Source of the DNA: Utricularia gibba
Taxonomy: Eukaryota; Streptophyta; Magnoliopsida; Lamiales; Lentibulariaceae
DNA: 64,000 bases
Direction: 5' to 3'
Assembly: GCA_002189035.1 (NCBI GenBank)
Contig: NEEC01000014.1
Location: forward strand, 1,490,501-1,554,500
Below are positions 1 through 10,622 of the stretch, piece by piece. The notes below the pieces were generated by a model. That model was not told the origin of the DNA. It made no database searches and was given only the letters and a program-made list of their open reading frames with translations. A program made the translations under genes and the position numbers. How positions within the stretch are numbered: position 1 is the stretch's first letter; each line of letters begins with the position of its first letter.

Positions 1-27
1 GCTAGGCGTTGCTTATCTTGGATGCAT

Positions 28-2064
28 CTACCTTCTGTGCCGCCCACCTTCAGGACTCCTGGCCCGATCGTACGAAGGGCCATTGTACCTATCATAGATG
101 GGGCTTCTGGGACGACCATAATCAGGGCTAGGTCGGTTCCTCCTGTATCCAGGGCTTGGTGATCTCCTATAAGGACTATCTCCACGTCTTCCACTGGGGT
201 TCCTTCTAGGACTATCATTCCCTCCACCTCTCTCATCATCATCCCTCAAAGCATACTCAACGGAAACGACTCTATCTAATACCTTGCTGCCAAAAAACAA
301 AAGATTTTTCTAGGAGTCAAATTTGGAAAAAAACTGAATCTGAAGCTCAGAGATAAGTGGAAAGGAAAACAAAGGACGACCTAGGGTGGGTACCCCACAG
401 GAAAGATGCATATAAAGGCTGGAACTAGCGTACTACGCCCACCGCAAATTACCTCATGTGGGTGCATTCGAGTGCTCTTGTAGCATCATCCTGGGTTTCA
501 AACTGAACAAATGCAAAATTTCTCCGGATGCGAACATTAAGGACCTTCCCATAAGGTTCAAAGTGGCGCTCTATATCACTAACCCTGGTTCGAACAGGAT
601 CGAAGTTTATAACAAAGAGGTTTTTGTGGGCCTCTGATTCGCTGCTCTTCCATCTCGATGCCTGCCGCGTTCACCCTGACACAATATTGTTTTAGTAATA
701 CAGATTAACAGTAGTGAAATATTCAAAATAAATAGGTATACCAGAATAACAAGGCAAACATCAAATTTCTAACCTTTGCCCACTCTACTGATAATCTACG
801 CCTGTCATACCCAAAAGGCATGTTGTCAAGATTACGAATGGCATCCTCAGCATCACGCTCATCATTGAAGTACACAAATGCAAATCCTGATTGTGAAATA
901 AATTGAATTAGAATCAAGAATAACATAAAATTTATCAAATAGAAACATCAAATGGACAAAGCAATCAGAATTAAATGGCCAGCTTCACAATAACTCGAGA
1001 AATCAATTTTCCCTGTTCAAGTAAGTAAAATCCTTCACCTGCAAGCATGTGAAGAATCTGATGAAAGTAAGGAGCCAGTAGACCTTGCAATGGGAACTAA
1101 AAAAAGATGACAACGATGGAGACAATTTAAGGACAGAGCACGGTGACAGTTGGGCAGTCAATTCAAGTCAAGCTTCATCTACTCAGACCACAAATTCAGA
1201 AAATGTCTGGCATGGCATGTCAGAGCTCATCATCCGCCTTAAGATTAGTGTGGGCAGGCAATGATGAACCGAAAAATAGATCCTTTAGTTGTTGTTGGCA
1301 TAGCACGATGAACTAGGGTGTATCCATTATCTCTATGTAGGCCACAGCATAATTTCAAAACCAGCATTTAACTCTAGTGAGATGGCAATTTTAATCACTG
1401 AAGAAACTGAAAGGGTGTGATTTTGTGCAAGGCATGTAGAACATTTCCATCTGCAAGTAGGAGTGCATGTAAGCATGTAGATTTCCTTTGCATTATGGAT
1501 TTTAATGTAGAGAAGATGGCAAGCCAAAATAGATCATTATCCCTTAGCAGAAGCTCCTGCGTCAAAATAAACGCTTAAAATACAAATACCAATATGTTCT
1601 GCTAATTAAGTTTTTAAGTCGTCCATTTTTTTTCTTTTCGCATTCCTTCGCAGGACATACATCAGTAAAAAAAAAAGGAACAGCTACCAATCCAAAAAAA
1701 AAAAAGAAAAAGAAAGAAGGCAACGGGAAGTCAAAAAGCAAGCAATCGCAGGAACTTGCGCGCACAACAAGCTTTGACCTTTCTATGTTTTAAACTCCGG
1801 TATCCCTAAATATTTAAGTATAAAGACGTACAATCCTCAAAACATAGATATCCCCGCCGGTTCATTGAGCTTAATTCCATCGAAGAGGAAGCATTGCTAC
1901 CAAACACACATACTAATAAATTACACAAAATCAAATGCAATAACGGCCTATTTACCAGATTTCATGTCAACACGTTCAACTCTTCCGTACTTGGAGAACA
2001 ACTTCTCGAGATCCGATTGTCGAGTCTCGTATTCAAAATTACCGCAGAAAATGGGCCTTGCCAT
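28..2064 (-). CDS. RS-subfamily SR splicing factor (RS31/RS40-like), 1-nt frameshift in exon 3
   Basis: Four exons on the minus strand: 1956-2064, 774-886, 453-675 and 28-286, giving about 234 aa once one missing base is allowed for. Exon 1 ([20 protein letters not shown]...) and exon 2 form RRM1 with the RNP1 motif GFAFVYF. Exon 3 encodes RRM2, including NLFVINFDP and FAFVQFE. Exon 4 is an Arg/Ser/Pro-rich tail with RRSPSP and PSPDYGR repeats. This layout is that of plant RS31/RS40/RS41, nuclear factors in splice-site choice. The tail is shorter than in RS40. In exon 3 the reading GERGRHRDG...NQRPTKT is followed, one base short near 619-625, by LFVINFDP in another frame, so the straight reading meets a stop. 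An acceptor 10 nt downstream in exon 3 would restore the frame but lose the conserved linker. Confidence 0.9.
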
Positions 2065-2726
2065 CCTTACAGGCGAAGTCGCTTCTCAAGCTGAATAGCG
2101 AGCAAAGAAACCGAATACAAACCCTTGAAACCCGCCGTACTCGGAAGTGAATGCCGATAGAAGGAGCTTTTATGGTTAGATCTTGGGCCACGTACAAATG
2201 AGTTTTAAGCCCAAGGGAGAAGGACTGACATCTACGGCCCATATTAATTTACCCAAAACATCAAATCGGCTGTTTCCTTTTTTAGCCACAAATGCAAAAA
2301 TTCGAAAATTACGTGTTAAATTTTAATTAAATAATATTTTTATTAATTCATATAATTTTATAAAGATAAAACTAACATATTACAAATATATCACATTAAT
2401 TATGAATAAAATAAAGAATGCACTTAAATAGAAAAACTCCCCTAATCTTATATGTAATAAAGGAGAGAATGGAAAATCCCACCCTAATTTTTACTTGGAA
2501 CCACACATACTCTTCCAAGTTTAAATTGAATGTTCAGATATTATTTAAATATAACAACCCAGCGTTCTACAGGTTGCCTGCACGTTGAATGGAAGACATG
2601 CCCAGGGGGATGCAAAAAGGAGCAAGAACTAGAGAGAGTGAAAACAGCAGGAGCTCTATGGTGTATATACAAGAAACATGCTCTCAGATCTCCAGGAGAA
2701 TAAATAGTCATCATATCTTCAAAGAA
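2065..2726. other. Intergenic region with SR gene promoter
   Basis: No gene recognised. Next to the SR start there are site II-like elements (TTGGGCC near 2184, AAGCCCA near 2210, GGCCCA near 2236), as is common upstream of plant housekeeping genes. From about 2290 to 2440 the sequence is very AT-rich. The rest probably holds the 3' UTR of the GPI-protein gene. Confidence 0.5.
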
Positions 2727-5190
2727 TCACTTCAAAACAAACAACGTACTCAATACAAAAATTGAAAGAATGCTTCTTCCCCATAGCACATCAACCCACC
2801 TCCATGGCTCCCTGCGATTCACCACCGCATTCTCATTGGTTATGAGGGAAAAAAGAAATGATGCGGCTACTAAAAAACAGAGCTGGCATGGTATAGTTAT
2901 GGGGGATGCTGAGGCAAGGTAAAGAATAATCAATTTTGAAAAAATATTCAAGCAGCTGTAGTACCAGACATTTCTTCAATAAACAATCTAAGTTCTTGAA
3001 AGCAAAGAATGTATGTTATTTCAAGCAATGCTGGCAACTTCACAACGTATTATGGGATTCAAGAAAGTAGATGTGCAAACCTGTTGAGCCTGATTTCTGG
3101 GATGTAGGTATTTCCGGTAAAGACATCTCTGAAAAATAAAATAGAGAAGATGTTTAGAATAATACCAGATAATATGGTTGTTTAGCTAGCTCAGACGCTG
3201 ATTTTGAAAGAATAAGTGAACTTTTCCACTCGGATTTGCTTCTAAATCTTGAACTCAAATCTAAAGGTAGAAATATGGGGTGCAAAGTAAGAAATACAAT
3301 TACCAGAAGCACATAGAGATATTGTTGTCATTGAGGCTGAGGACGGCCATGGAGCTGCAATGTTGTCTCTTAAGTCACATGTAAAGCTGAACCCCGTTGA
3401 ATTATCATAAACCATATCTGTGGGTAGGCTTCCAAGAAGACACCCTGTAACTATGGGAGGTTAGAAAATAATGAATGGTAAAGCATGACCTGAAATGGAA
3501 AACAATTCAGTTCATTACCTTGCTGTCCATATACTGCACCAGCCAAAGCAAACAAACAGCTCAGATAAGTAGACTTTCACTCTCTCATAAATGAAGTGAA
3601 TCAACAATTGCTTAAATCATCACCTTGAAGGCTGAAGTCTTCTAAGTCGACATCACAAAGCTCGTAGATGTTGGTCATGACACCACCCTTACGCAACATG
3701 GAACCAAGTGTAATTGAACAAATTATTGCCTGCCTGTTAGTTACGAGCATTTGCCTCTGTACCCCTTCCATGTATGTGTTCAATGAGCTGCAGCAGGATG
3801 GACTCGGGGCAGCAATGTTCCGGCAGGCAGAAATTACATCTGATGGCTCTTTCAAATCCAAGGGGCATGCTGCAACAATTAAAGAATGCAATGGTATTGA
3901 TGTATCTTCTCATGTGGTCTCACAACCAGTGCATTTCAGAATAATTAAAAAAGATTTATCAAGATCCAACATCGAAAGTAAATTCCACTGAGCTGTTGCT
4001 GACACATGCTGTAGAATGCAAAAGGTCACGGACACCTACAAATAAAAAACAAATGAACTGATTACGATTATAAGAGATTACATACCCTTGTTCACCTTGC
4101 AGGCTGACAATATACGAAAAGCTGTATTTGTAGAGTCGTGACTTAGCTTCCTAGAGATATATGAATAGACCACCCCCTTGCAATCATTCAGCATTTCAGC
4201 AGGACTGGAAACACTCACTACATCATCATTTCCAAAATTCTGAGTTCCAGATATCTTAAGCATAGCAGTCATAATTGCAGGCTGACACATTGGTCTGCAA
4301 CACTCTTTAAGGGGATCGATATTCCCACATGCCCCCAATAATTCAGTGGTATTGACTAACTTCTCAAAGGTTTCCATATCCTTCACTGGACAGGAGCCAC
4401 CAGTAATGTTAGAAGGTTTTGCACTACAAATGGTTGATATCAAATTGCTGGCTCCCCTACTCGATAATGTACTGACAATATCTTGGAAACAATCATCTGC
4501 AACATCATTTGGTAACGCTAACTTATCAGAGCTCATGCCATAGAGGCCCTGGAATATATGGAGCAAGCTGATAAACTGTGGACAGCAAATCACATCACTT
4601 GCAACCGCAGCTAGGGGATGGTCACAGTCTGATGCTGTTTTCTCCACGACACTAGAAATGGATGAAAAGTTTACAGGGCATCTCCCAGTCAAGATAGGAT
4701 TGTATGTGTTAGGATAGACTGGATACATTGGTGGCAGAGATCCAGCAGGAAGAGAAAAATTAGGAATCACCGATGGAGATACTTCTATTGGTCCAAATGT
4801 ACCACTTCGCTGTGGACTAACTTGGAGTGAAGAAGAATAAATATGATTGGCCCCTGGTGACATTGGCTTTGCTCGGACAATCCGAAATCGACACAGCCAT
4901 ATTACAAAATGAAGAAGTAATAGAAAAAAGTGGCCTGAAATGAAAAAAAAAAAACATGGATTTATACATCAACACTACTTAACAACCATTACTGAAGCAA
5001 TTTGGACTACATCTTAGTCAGTATTATGATTAGACATCCGAAAAAGAAGAAGGAATCATCCAACAAGATTTTAATGAAAAACCCAATCAATATATACTCG
5101 GGAAAAGGCAGTAAAATAAACTTCCATCTCGTTGGCAACAAAAGAAGTGTACAAACCTTTGTTCCACGTATTCTTGTTGACACGTTCCAT
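2727..5190 (-). CDS. At1g61900-like GPI-anchored protein with SPARK domain
   Basis: Exons in gene order: 5157-5190, 4086-4934, 3624-3869, a 15-nt microexon 3519-3533, 3304-3444, 3081-3128 and a poorly defined last exon ending near 2727 or 2948. The start ATG is at 5190. The exon junction gives a hydrophobic leader (HFFLLLLHFVIWLC), so the product should be secreted. The body is cysteine-rich: GRCPVNFSS, ICCPQF, ECCRPMCQP, SPSCCSSLN and GCLLGSLPTD match the uncharacterised GPI-anchored At1g61900 family. Phases agree through six exons with about 444 aa before the tail. The last exon is unclear: one acceptor gives a hydrophobic tail ending at 2727, others stop near 2948. The function is unknown; it is probably a plasma-membrane surface protein. 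Confidence 0.85.
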
Positions 5191-5807
5191 CGCCCGGCTA
5201 ACCGTCAGACACCATAGAGATATGATATAAGTCCTGAGTACCTATTTGTCACCGTGAGAGATTAACAGAAAACCAGATAAGTCATTGAATGGAGCAGTTA
5301 AATGAAAATAATGTATATGATGTACACCATCAATTCATTCCTGGAGTAAACTAAAACTACCTGCTACCATACAATTGAAACACAGTCACAAACAAATTTA
5401 GTTATCCAGGTTATTGCACATCCGAAGCACAAACTATATGTAAGAGAATGTAAAGTAAAAGGCCAGAGATCATCAAGCTTTCCATACCTCTTTGCACAAG
5501 CATCAAGCTAAAATGCCAGCAGCCTGTTACAAATTTTTCGATTTTCACGATTCAAGAGTTCCACCTGCAAACCCAGACGAGGCATTACAGTAAGACGAAA
5601 CCAAGAAACACCAGAAATTGAAAATGTGAGACTCCTCCGTCTCTTGGTACGAGCTGGTCATTAAAACACGAATGGTAAAAAGAAATCTCGATAACTTCAA
5701 AACAGCATAGCATTGCAGTATAAATTACACAGAAGAAAATAAAAAGGCAAAGAGATCACTAAAAGAAAATCTGTAACAGTGAAAATTAGAAGCGCAAATA
5801 CATCAAG
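5191..5807. other. 5' leader/upstream region of the GPI-protein gene
   Basis: No coding sequence recognised. It probably holds the 5' UTR and possible leader introns of the minus-strand gene starting at 5190. An acceptor-like TTAG lies just upstream of its ATG, near 5199. Confidence 0.35.
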
Positions 5808-6292
5808 AAAAGCTGATCATTAACCCTTAGAATAAGCTCCTGGGTCAAAAGAGATGCATGAAATACAAAGCCCAAAACTTTCGGCTAATTAAGTTTTTAA
5901 GGTGGTCCATTTTTCTCTTCCCATTCATGCTAATATTAGTAAAAAAGACTAAAAGCAAGCTATCAATCCACACATTGCAAAAGAAAGAAGACAACGGGAA
6001 GTCAAAAAGAAAACAGTAGCAGGAACTCGCACGCACAAGTGTTGACCTTTCTATATTTTCAACTCCGTTAGACATGCATGATCTTCAAAACAAAGATACC
6101 TTCCCCTGGTTAATGCTGCTCAATTCCATCGATGAGAAAACCTTGATACCACACGCAAGTGCGAATAAATTACAAATACTGGCAATAGGGGCATATTTAC
6201 CAGATTTCACGTCGACATGTGCAACTCTTCCGCAATTGGAGATCAACTTCTAGAGATCCGATTGCAGAGTCGCGTGATAAAAAATGACCTCA
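5808..6292 (-). pseudogene. Degenerate duplicate of the SR gene 5' end (exon 1 and part of intron 1)
   Basis: This stretch matches about 1530-2055 in the same orientation. Shared blocks include GGCTAATTAAGTTTTTAAG, ACGGGAAGTCAAAAAG, TTGACCTTTCTAT and TCAATTCCATCGA. It covers exon 1 of the RS31/RS40-like gene (here about 6201-6292) and some 390 nt of its first intron. The copy has lost the start codon region and carries an in-frame TAG where the parent has CTCGAG, so it cannot encode RRM1. The 5' splice donor (ATCTG|GTAAAT, junction at 6200/6201) is kept. It lies 1 kb upstream of the GPI-protein start on the same strand. Confidence 0.8.
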
Positions 6293-6819
6293 GAAAAAGA
6301 ACTTAACACCAAATGTGGAGCAAACCCACAAATGATTCACTGCTTAATGTGGCTCAAAATCATGAAATCCTAAAGCATGAAGAGACTGATAAAATACGAT
6401 ACCTGGAAAAAAAGTGAGGTAAAAGGGGAAACCCTAAAAAAGTTCAGGAAAGTTGAGAAGAAGCTGGAATGTGAATCCACGGAATATCTCAAGAACTGGG
6501 GACTTTTTCCTTCCCTTTCTCTGAGACTCCATCTCTCTCTCCGCCTGGTTGTATTGAATTGGACAGCTGTGTGGCCGGCCCATCGGGTCACTGTCTGTGT
6601 TTTCTGTAATTCAGTCCAACCATATAAAGCCCTTTTATGATGTCCTAAAGCCCAGTTTTACCTGCTACAATCTATACTACAATGATGTTCTGCATATATT
6701 TTTTTAAGTTACTTCTACTTCTATAAACATAAGAATAGAGTTTTATCAAAACAATAAATAATTCACCTTTTTATTTCTTTTAAAATTTTGATTTCTCCTT
6801 CTTCATTCAAATCAGACCT

Positions 6820-6860
6820 TTAAAATGAGATTTACATCTACTTTTATAATCTCATTTTAA
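6820..6860. repeat. 13-bp perfect inverted repeat
   Basis: Arms TTAAAATGAGATT (6820-6832) and AATCTCATTTTAA (6848-6860) are separated by 15 nt and could form a hairpin. They lie in an AT-rich spacer between the SR-fragment duplicate and the GUX gene. Confidence 0.6.
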
Positions 6861-6920
6861 CTTCTTCTTATAAATAGTAGATAAATTTACTTTTTTATTC
6901 ATAATTTTCTCAAAACACTA

Positions 6921-7080
6921 TCATAAAAAATGTCATTTTTTAAATATTTTTCTAGACATCTGTAACGATTCATGTAGGTGATTGAAAACATATTTTTAAA
7001 AATATTATATATTCTCTAGATACCTATAATAGTTTTTATAGATGTATAGAAAAAATGTTTAAAAAATGACATATTTTATA
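6921..7080. repeat. Foldback element, about 41-bp imperfect inverted arms
   Basis: The left arm 6921-6961 and right arm 7040-7080 are reverse complements with roughly 36 of 41 positions matching; both share ATGTCATTTTTTAAA. About 78 nt separate them. A related direct repeat (TAAC.RTTCATGTA...AAAACATATTT) starts at about 6963 and again near 7085. This fits a decayed MITE or other small foldback element. No coding sequence is seen in 6293-7259. Confidence 0.5.
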
Positions 7081-7259
7081 TGTATAACAGTTCATGTAAA
7101 CACTTAAAAACATATTTCCAAAAATATTCACACATGAGTTCGTTGTGGGTGACTAAATAATAGATTTTACATTATTATTAAAATGTTGGGAAGTAAGACT
7201 GAGAACAGCAGGAACAATATGAGATGAAAAAAAAAGGAACTGTTTCATTTGCAAAAAAC

Positions 7260-9912
7260 TCACAAAGAAATGGAAACTGTTTGTGTTGCTGGTTGTACAA
7301 ACTGAGTGGAAGTCGCGTTGTCCGTCCAGTTCTTCTCTCCCCAGTGCCACAACATGCTTTCCCAGAAGCAAAACTTCTCAAAACATTTCTCTAGTCGCGG
7401 ATCCTGTATCTTTATTCTCCAATGGCCGTCGCTGTAGTTCCCCTTCTCGGCTTCGCGTCGATCCCACTCTAATGCAGCCTTCTGCTTCGACCTCAGCAAG
7501 CAGTACTGCTGCAGATTCTCTGGCATTGCATCGTGCACCTTCCACCATGTTCTGTGAGCAACGTCACTTGCAAACTGATGCAGTTCATCCACATTCCAGT
7601 TACAGTCGTAGTCACGGAAGCATAACCATGGTTTCAGGCCGAGGTAGTGGAGCACGTAGAGGACTGGAGGATCAGCTCCAAAAAGATTAACTTTTTTTGC
7701 TTTCACCTCTTCCTCATCACCAACCCAAAAATGCTTCAAGAAGTTCATGTGCTTCGGTATTCGATGCCACCATGTGAAGATTTCGTTGAGGTACCCCTGA
7801 TCACCACCATTGTAGGACTCAATGTCGTTGATGTGATCCATCAGGAGCTGAAATGTGCAGTTTGATGGTTCAATGACCATCACTCCTGAATTGAAGAGTG
7901 TAGCATTATTTCCTGTTGCAGAAATTTCAGGCATCTGAAACAGGAAGTCTATGTTTCTTTGAATCAGCAAGTCTGCATCAATGAATATGATCTTATCATA
8001 ATCTGTCAACTGCCAGAGACGAAACTTGCTATAGTTCCATTCGTTGTAGGCATCACGTTCAGCTTTCGGATTTCGGATTCTCTGTATCGTGTGGATTTTC
8101 CAACCTGCTGCCTCAAGTCCACCCCTGTGATACTCACTTATACTCTCATCCACAAGTATTACAAGATCACGAGATGAACCTGTCATTCGGATGCTTTGAG
8201 CTGCAACAATGGCACCACATACATAGACATGCGCTGTGTGCAAGATGGTCGCATAAGCTTCACGCTGTACATTACCTGAAACCCATTTTTCTGCAAACAA
8301 GGAAAAAATAAAAGCACAAGATCTTCAGCTTTACCAGTCAAAGTACTCGAGGGTAGGTAATTTAAAGTTGTACCTTTGGCCTTCAAAGGAACTGCAAGTT
8401 CACAAGATCCAACTGGTAGCTGCAGCTTTTCTCTTAGATCATGTAAATCAGGCTTATACAACCACACATTCCCTTCTCGCCTGATTAGATCTTTGCAAGT
8501 GAACAGATTTGGAGCTGGGAAACAATCTGTAATAAACAGTACATACACAAGATGATATCCCTTAACCGTTGCTGCAATTCTTGCAGCTTCAAGTTGTAAG
8601 TGTAAACGAGCCACATCTCTTGACCAATTGCTAGAACTCTTCCGACAAGGAAGTTTGATAGCAATGAGGTCCAACCGGGGTTTACCATCGAAGCGAATCT
8701 TCGGCAATGTAGGACAAACTGGAATGTCAAAATCTTCTTCCTCATCTACCCATTCAGGGTACAGTGTTTCCCATGTGACCTCGTTGAGGACCTTATCCAA
8801 GATAAGCAAAGCATGTTCTGCTTCTGGTAATAAATCCTTCCACTGATCAATTTCCTGATCATTAAAGTTCAGAAGACCAATTCGCTTGTTCTCATCATCC
8901 ATCAATTTCTCCAATGCAGAAGAAACATCATCCCAGTTTATTTCAAGAACTGAAGTGTACTGCTGATATCTTCCAAATTTATCCCTTATAAAGTTGCCTC
9001 CAAAAACTGACCTACAATCAAGGTCAGTAAGTTCAGGCAAGAAAGCAACAGAACAAAATTAACCTCCCTTAAGTCACAGGAGATACCTGGAATGGGAAGT
9101 GGAGATATGAAAACTCTCTATTATAAATGGAGAGCATAAGATGGAGATCAATGCTCCTATTGTTATTGTAGCCAACACGAACTTAAAAGTAAATCTAAAC
9201 TTGAATGTCCTGTCAAAACTGGGACCATACAGAGCCTTGTCGCTGTCTTTCCATGTTCTAGCTCTCAGAGATCTTCTTTTGCTGTTGCGATCACTGAATT
9301 TGCAAAACTCATCAAAAGGCTAAAATCGGCTCCTCTAAGAACATGACATCAAAAATAAAATCTTTGCGCCATATGGAGTAAGCAACACGCAATTACTGCA
9401 GCTCACCGCAGTATATACAAACATACACCACTGATCAAATTACACATACTTAATCAAGACAATATCGTTGCCCCCCACCACATGGGTTTTTTTTTCGGTT
9501 TTCTAATGTAGGCCAATTTCCAAGCCTTCCCACAAGTTCAACTCCAAGTTTCGTCCAAATTTTTGAGTTGGTGGAGATACCAACCAATTATAAAAACAAG
9601 GCAATGCATAACATCTGGAGCACCCCCAAAAAAAACCATGGAAGAAGTTACACACAACTCATTGCAAACTCGCAGTTAAACAAGGGAAGCAATACAAACC
9701 AATCAGATCAAGTTTTCTCCAGCACTACTTAAAACACCCAAATGCGAAAAAAAGCATTCTGCAAACAATGCCTGATAACAAGCTTATCCGCAAAATTAAA
9801 AGTAGAAAGACGCCGACATGAATGCAGAGAAAAAGAGAAAGACTCATTGAGGAATTTACTTGCTGAATGAGAGTCGTTGTCTCGACTCAGCAGGAGTAGA
9901 CGACGATCCCAT
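7260..9912 (-). CDS. GUX-type xylan alpha-glucuronosyltransferase (GT8)
   Basis: Four exons: 9860-9912, 9087-9293, 8374-9011 and 7260-8290; they sum to 1929 nt (642 aa), the size of plant GUX proteins. A short cytoplasmic N-terminus is followed by one membrane anchor near residues 56-75 (FVLATITIGALISILC), a stem region, then a GT8 domain from about residue 305. The metal-binding DxD motif is IDADLL (about 404-406), and the family signatures YNEWNYSKFRLWQ, NSGVMVIEP, NGGDQGYLNE and HWWV-like MNFLKHFWVG are present. GUX enzymes are Golgi type II membrane proteins that add glucuronic acid to xylan during secondary-wall synthesis. No frame problem was found. Which GUX paralogue it is cannot be settled by eye. 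Confidence 0.93.
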
Positions 9913-10622
9913 CACTTAGAATCCACTGAAGCTCTTTTCTTCCCGCAGAAAATTTGCACATGTATACGATACCTACCACCTCCAAGCTTTTCAATGCACG
10001 CGCTCCAGGGAACAAGAAATTGATGATGGTAGACAGGCGTTTGATAAAATATTGAAATTAACTGATTTCATTTTTCATACGTGTTCATTTTTTATTATAA
10101 AAATATTATTTTTTTAATTCCATATAAAAATAAATAATAAAATAATGTTTCACAAATTAGCCGACTTAAATTCAAATATATTAAAATCTCAAATTTTATT
10201 TCTTTTGATAAAACCCTTGATACCGAATTTAGGAGCGGCTTTGTGGGTTTTGAGCACGGAGGAGGAGGTTCCCGGCGTTGGCCGATGTTATGAACGGTCG
10301 GGTTGAGCGGTGAACCGAGCATGGCCTCCGGCTTCATATGCGGTGCGGCGTCTCATCGGAGGCCTCACCTGTAATGCATTTACCGGCGAGGGTTCGGCAA
10401 CTACAGTACAGTCATCGTCCTCCATCGAGTGCTATGGGAAATGCAGGATCTTTTTACATGAATAAGCGTGAAAACAGCAAAGAGTTCCATGCCCTTGAGT
10501 TACCTACTAATGGTTTAGCTACAAGGCATTCCAGACAGCAGTTATATGATTCCTTGCCTCCTAACACACAGCATCTCTGAGACTGCGGCATATCAAAAAC
10601 TTCTGTACCGTACCTGATGCAT
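9913..10622. other. Spacer between GUX and RMC1 homologue, with an unassigned ORF
   Basis: The GUX 5' leader runs to about 10000; 10030-10200 is AT-rich and a GC-richer block spans about 10230-10580. A plus-strand reading frame of 80 codons (10338-10580, ending in NTQHL-stop) overlaps the GC-richer block. A second ATG at 10321 opens 17 codons up to a possible donor (CT|GTAATG). I recognise neither product. It could be a decayed gene or part of the 3' UTR of the antisense RMC1 gene. Confidence 0.3.

Noticed and set aside
1562..1765. 67-codon minus-strand ORF with a Phe run
   Set aside because: Lies in intron 1 of the SR gene; the poly-Phe comes from A-runs, and its counterpart in the 5.8-6.3 kb copy is not conserved as protein.
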